Shown in pieces: positions 60,348-64,000 of a DNA stretch of 64,000 nucleotides. Origin of the DNA: Physcocola sp002396385 (GTDB taxonomy: Bacteria; Bacteroidota; Bacteroidia; Bacteroidales; Paludibacteraceae); the NCBI GenBank assembly GCA_946535435.1, contig CAMNDM010000005.1:68782-132781 (forward strand), in the 5' to 3' direction. A program made the translations under genes and the position numbers. The number at the start of each line of letters is the position of its first letter. Positions within the stretch are counted from its first letter, which is position 1. Under the pieces are notes generated by a model. It had not been told where the DNA came from, did not search any database, and saw only the letters and a list, made by a program, of their open reading frames with translations.

Positions 60348-60692
60348 ATGGGTGTACTTAGCGACCGTTTTAACGAGTATAGAGTTATGTGGGTATTAGT
60401 CTTTTTCGACCTGCCAACTGGCACTGCTACCGAAAGGAAGGCGGCTGCCACATTTAGAAGCAAACTGATAAAAGACGGATTTACCATGCTGCAATACTCC
60501 ATATACGTTCGCCACAGCAGCAGCTGGGAAAATGCAGATGTGCACGAAAAAAGGGTAAAAAGTTTTCTTCCAAAATATGGTAGTGTTTGCATTCTGCAAC
60601 TGACCGACAAACAGTTTGGGAACATGGTGATGTATACAAATGCCAGTCCTACACCTCCCCCATCTGGTGGCATCCAATTAGAGTTGTTCTAA
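60348..60692 (+). CDS. cas2: CRISPR-associated Cas2
   Basis: 114 residues from the ATG at 60348 (MGVLSDRFNEYRVMWVLVFF), 5 nt after cas1. A ferredoxin-like fold begins WVLVFFDLPTGTATERKAA with the conserved Asp. The C-terminus is Pro-rich (SPTPPPSGGIQLELF). It is the structural partner of Cas1. No csn2 or cas4 follows, which fits subtype II-C. Confidence 0.95.
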   Translation: MGVLSDRFNEYRVMWVLVFFDLPTGTATERKAAATFRSKLIKDGFTMLQYSIYVRHSSSWENADVHEKRVKSFLPKYGSVCILQLTDKQFGNMVMYTNASPTPPPSGGIQLELF

Positions 60693-60708
60693 CAGACAGA
60701 TAGAAAAG

Positions 60709-60742
60709 AAAAAGACGGACCGCTGGTCCGTCTTTTCTTTTT
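60709..60742. terminator. bidirectional terminator between cas2 and the CRISPR array
   Basis: AAAGACGGACC / GGTCCGTCTTT hairpin with T-rich sequence on both strands. It can stop the cas operon (+) and the leftward pre-crRNA transcript (-). Confidence 0.85.
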
Positions 60743-60812
60743 AGTATATACCCATTTTTAATTTCTATTTTCACCTTTAACCTATTGTTTCACTTTTACT
60801 TACACCAAATAT

Positions 60813-63800
60813 GGTGTATATACCGGTTTAAAGGTACGAATTTTAAAGCAATTCACAACGGGGCAAACCTACTTCAAACGGCTGTATTTGGTGTATATAC
60901 CGGTTTAAAGGTACGAATTTTAAAGCAATTCACAACAGCCAACATAAGTGTAATTGTGATAGTACAGGTGTATATACCGGTTTAAAGGTACGAATTTTAA
61001 AGCAATTCACAACTTCCTTTGTTGGTTTCACAGGAATGCAGACGGTGTATATACCGGTTTAAAGGTACGAATTTTAAAGCAATTCACAACTTAATCGACC
61101 TGAAATGTTAGGGCGTGGCTGGTGTATATACCGGTTTAAAGGTACGAATTTTAAAGCAATTCACAACAGTGTAAACAAAAACAAACAACAAAGCATAGGT
61201 GTATATACCGGTTTAAAGGTACGAATTTTAAAGCAATTCACAACCAGGCTTCTGCATTCGGTGCTGTTAATGATGGTGTATATACCGGTTTAAAGGTACG
61301 AATTTTAAAGCAATTCACAACAAACACGGCAAATACTGACAAAACAGATAGAGGTGTATATACCGGTTTAAAGGTACGAATTTTAAAGCAATTCACAACC
61401 TATAAGCGTTTTGCCAAGTGGCTGAAAAAGGGTGTATATACCGGTTTAAAGGTACGAATTTTAAAGCAATTCACAACTTATGTCAACGACAAGGAAGTTT
61501 CCAAACGGGTGTATATACCGGTTTAAAGGTACGAATTTTAAAGCAATTCACAACTTGACGTTCACTTCTTTAATGTTGAGCAATGGTGTATATACCGGTT
61601 TAAAGGTACGAATTTTAAAGCAATTCACAACGGCTTCCGCTGTTCCGTAAACTCCAGCCCCGGTGTATATACCGGTTTAAAGGTACGAATTTTAAAGCAA
61701 TTCACAACCCGTCCAACTTCTACTATTTATTTTTGCGTGGTGTATATACCGGTTTAAAGGTACGAATTTTAAAGCAATTCACAACGGATACTCAAACAGC
61801 GCTCTATCTATCTCAGGTGTATATACCGGTTTAAAGGTACGAATTTTAAAGCAATTCACAACAAGAACGAAATAGAGAACAAGTTTCTAAATGGTGTATA
61901 TACCGGTTTAAAGGTACGAATTTTAAAGCAATTCACAACAGCTATTACCGTACTCGTCTTTTTGGCCTTGGTGTATATACCGGTTTAAAGGTACGAATTT
62001 TAAAGCAATTCACAACAAGCATTCTTTAAAATCAAGAAAAAATGCAGGTGTATATACCGGTTTAAAGGTACGAATTTTAAAGCAATTCACAACTTATCTT
62101 AATTTAAATGATGTTGAACAAGAGGTGTATATACCGGTTTAAAGGTACGAATTTTAAAGCAATTCACAACAATCGTTAATAATATGGCAACAAAAATAGA
62201 GGTGTATATACCGGTTTAAAGGTACGAATTTTAAAGCAATTCACAACCCGGACATTGTCTCTTACATTCTTGACAGGGGTGTATATACCGGTTTAAAGGT
62301 ACGAATTTTAAAGCAATTCACAACGTGCTGAGCCACCCTCTAATTATTGCGCTTGGTGTATATACCGGTTTAAAGGTACGAATTTTAAAGCAATTCACAA
62401 CCAGTCCACCTCTCGTTGTATTCTTCGCCATGGTGTATATACCGGTTTAAAGGTACGAATTTTAAAGCAATTCACAACTATACGATTAAATTCTTTTTTT
62501 GATAGATAGGTGTATATACCGGTTTAAAGGTACGAATTTTAAAGCAATTCACAACAGGCTGTCTTGTGGTTGTCGTATTTGCTAAGGTGTATATACCGGT
62601 TTAAAGGTACGAATTTTAAAGCAATTCACAACAGTTCTTTTTGAATACTGCGATATATAAAGGTGTATATACCGGTTTAAAGGTACGAATTTTAAAGCAA
62701 TTCACAACTATCATTTGTTGCAGTTGTTGCAATTTTTTGGTGTATATACCGGTTTAAAGGTACGAATTTTAAAGCAATTCACAACACTGATGAAGTATAT
62801 ACTAAATGTTGTGCTGGTGTATATACCGGTTTAAAGGTACGAATTTTAAAGCAATTCACAACGAGTGATTATATACATGGATTTTCACACTGGGTGTATA
62901 TACCGGTTTAAAGGTACGAATTTTAAAGCAATTCACAACTAATAAACCCCTTCTTTAGAAGTCGGTAATGGTGTATATACCGGTTTAAAGGTACGAATTT
63001 TAAAGCAATTCACAACTAGTATTATAGCACTTCTTGATAGACTTCAGGTGTATATACCGGTTTAAAGGTACGAATTTTAAAGCAATTCACAACCCGAATT
63101 TCAAAATACAGGAGACGAACAATGGTGTATATACCGGTTTAAAGGTACGAATTTTAAAGCAATTCACAACCGACGGGTGCATTGGAAAATTACATTGCAG
63201 GGTGTATATACCGGTTTAAAGGTACGAATTTTAAAGCAATTCACAACAGAAGAGTACAAACGTTCTCCAATGCAGTTGGTGTATATACCGGTTTAAAGGT
63301 ACGAATTTTAAAGCAATTCACAACATAATGAAAATGGCTATGTTAAGGCACTCCGGTGTATATACCGGTTTAAAGGTACGAATTTTAAAGCAATTCACAA
63401 CACGTATGGCAGTGGTAAGAACTACGGCGATGGTGTATATACCGGTTTAAAGGTACGAATTTTAAAGCAATTCACAACAACGGACAAACTACAGAACATG
63501 TCTGACGAGGTGTATATACCGGTTTAAAGGTACGAATTTTAAAGCAATTCACAACCAGGCTTCCGCTTTTGGCGCAGTGAACGATGGTGTATATACCGGT
63601 TTAAAGGTACGAATTTTAAAGCAATTCACAACCTATGACGATGCCGGTTGGCATTCTACAGGGGTGTATATACCGGTTTAAAGGTACGAATTTTAAAGCA
63701 ATTCACAACATATACACTATTTAAGGGAATAGCTACAAGGTGTATATACCGGTTTAAAGGTACGAATTTTAAAGCAATTCACAACAACTTTAGTTATTAC

Positions 63801-63939
63801 TACGTTTTTTACGATGGTGTATATACCGGTTTAAAGGTACGAATTTTAAAGCAATTCACAACCAACGTACTTATCAGTTGGTTAAGCATTCGGGTGTATA
63901 TACCGGTTTAAAGGTACGAATTTTAAAGCAATTCACAAC
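60813..63939 (-). CRISPR. type II-C CRISPR array, 41 repeats of 47 nt, 40 spacers
   Basis: The + strand repeat begins GGTGTATATACCGG and ends GCAATTCACAAC. The crRNA sense is the reverse (GTTGTGAATTGC...), as in other Bacteroidota II-C systems and as required by the tracrRNA. I read 41 copies with no variant. Spacers are 30 nt except two of 31 (61322, 61400) and two of 29 (62633, 63710). The length fits exactly: 41 x 47 + 1200 = 3127. With this orientation the leader and newest spacers are at the right end (63939) and the oldest next to cas2. Even the terminal repeat (60813) is intact. Confidence 0.98.
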
Positions 63940-64000
63940 ACCGGCTTTCATTTTCTAATTTTTTGTGTCTATTTAATGTATTTATTAGTTTCTACCTCTA
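63940..64000 (-). promoter_or_regulatory. start of the CRISPR leader (partial)
   Basis: 61 nt of AT-rich sequence follow the last repeat and contain no further repeat. Given the array orientation this is the leader. No TAnnTTTG box on the - strand is visible in these 61 nt; the rest is outside the window. Confidence 0.6.

Noticed and set aside
60860..63892. Self-targeting spacers within this window
   Set aside because: By eye none of the 40 spacers matches the non-CRISPR part of the window. A proper search of the full genome was not possible.
60785..63911. Short open frames across the CRISPR array with a recurring VYTGLKVRILKQFTT peptide
   Set aside because: They are the CRISPR repeat translated in a frame that happens to lack stops. 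Spacer lengths would shift the frame and there are no starts of their own.

Overview
The window reads as a chromosome segment of a member of the Bacteroidales (phylum Bacteroidota). The evidence is the order of the ATP synthase genes (beta-epsilon-I-a-c-b-delta-alpha-gamma), promoters of the type TTTG-N19/20-TAnnTTTG, the lack of Shine-Dalgarno sites, a bS16 protein with a long Ala/Lys/Glu tail, a 47-nt-repeat type II-C CRISPR system, and many BspA-like leucine-rich-repeat (LRR_5) proteins. The species cannot be named from the sequence.

Layout. 1-10.2 kb: housekeeping genes on the + strand: a DUF4922/HIT-like protein cut by the window edge, a TPR protein, rsmA, a CorA-type transporter, a BASS-family symporter, an RlmI-like methyltransferase, an M48 CAAX-type protease, a HAD phosphatase and a nucleoid-associated protein. 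10.3-17.7 kb: the complete nine-gene F1Fo ATP synthase operon. 17.7-20.2 kb: a small eroded accessory patch. It holds a possible structured RNA, a conserved protein of unknown function, a restriction-endonuclease-like gene broken at an A8 tract between near-identical 39-nt hairpin repeats, and a remnant of a Fic gene. 20.2-25.3 kb: a conserved hypothetical gene, a DUF4293 membrane protein, an orphan vsr, and an ndk-valS unit on the - strand. 25.4-35.4 kb, plus 38.4-39.9 and 51.5-54.5 kb: eleven BspA-like LRR_5 genes. Some encode exported proteins or lipoproteins and others have no signal peptide. One carries a tandem acidic C-terminal repeat and sits directly upstream of an NfeD/SPFH pair. Between these lie a FtsB-like protein, a DedA protein, an RluA-type pseudouridine synthase, pyrG, rpsP and an AlaX-like gene. 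42.9-48.4 kb: an ilv block (ilvD-ilvB-ilvN, then ilvC) preceded by a leader peptide with six consecutive Val codons and a complete ribosome-mediated attenuator. 48.4-50.7 kb: a small membrane protein, a voltage-gated-type K+ channel, a secreted protein and two tRNA-Arg(ACG) genes. 54.5-63.9 kb: a complete type II-C CRISPR-Cas locus: tracrRNA (-), cas9 (1535 aa), cas1, cas2 and an array of 41 identical repeats with 40 spacers.

How it works together. The CRISPR array is oriented against the cas genes: the canonical GTTGTG... repeat sense lies on the - strand, so the leader end should be at about 63.94 kb. The tracrRNA is also on the - strand, divergent from cas9, with its own near-perfect Bacteroidota promoter that starts transcription inside the anti-repeat. 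Two spacers, 29 spacers apart, differ at seven positions. All seven are third codon positions of one frame and both encode the same ten residues, so they record two diverged versions of the same viral or plasmid gene. The ilv leader can be folded by hand into the classical 1:2, 2:3 and 3:4 alternatives of an amino-acid attenuator.

All calls were made by reading the sequence. No database or folding program was run.
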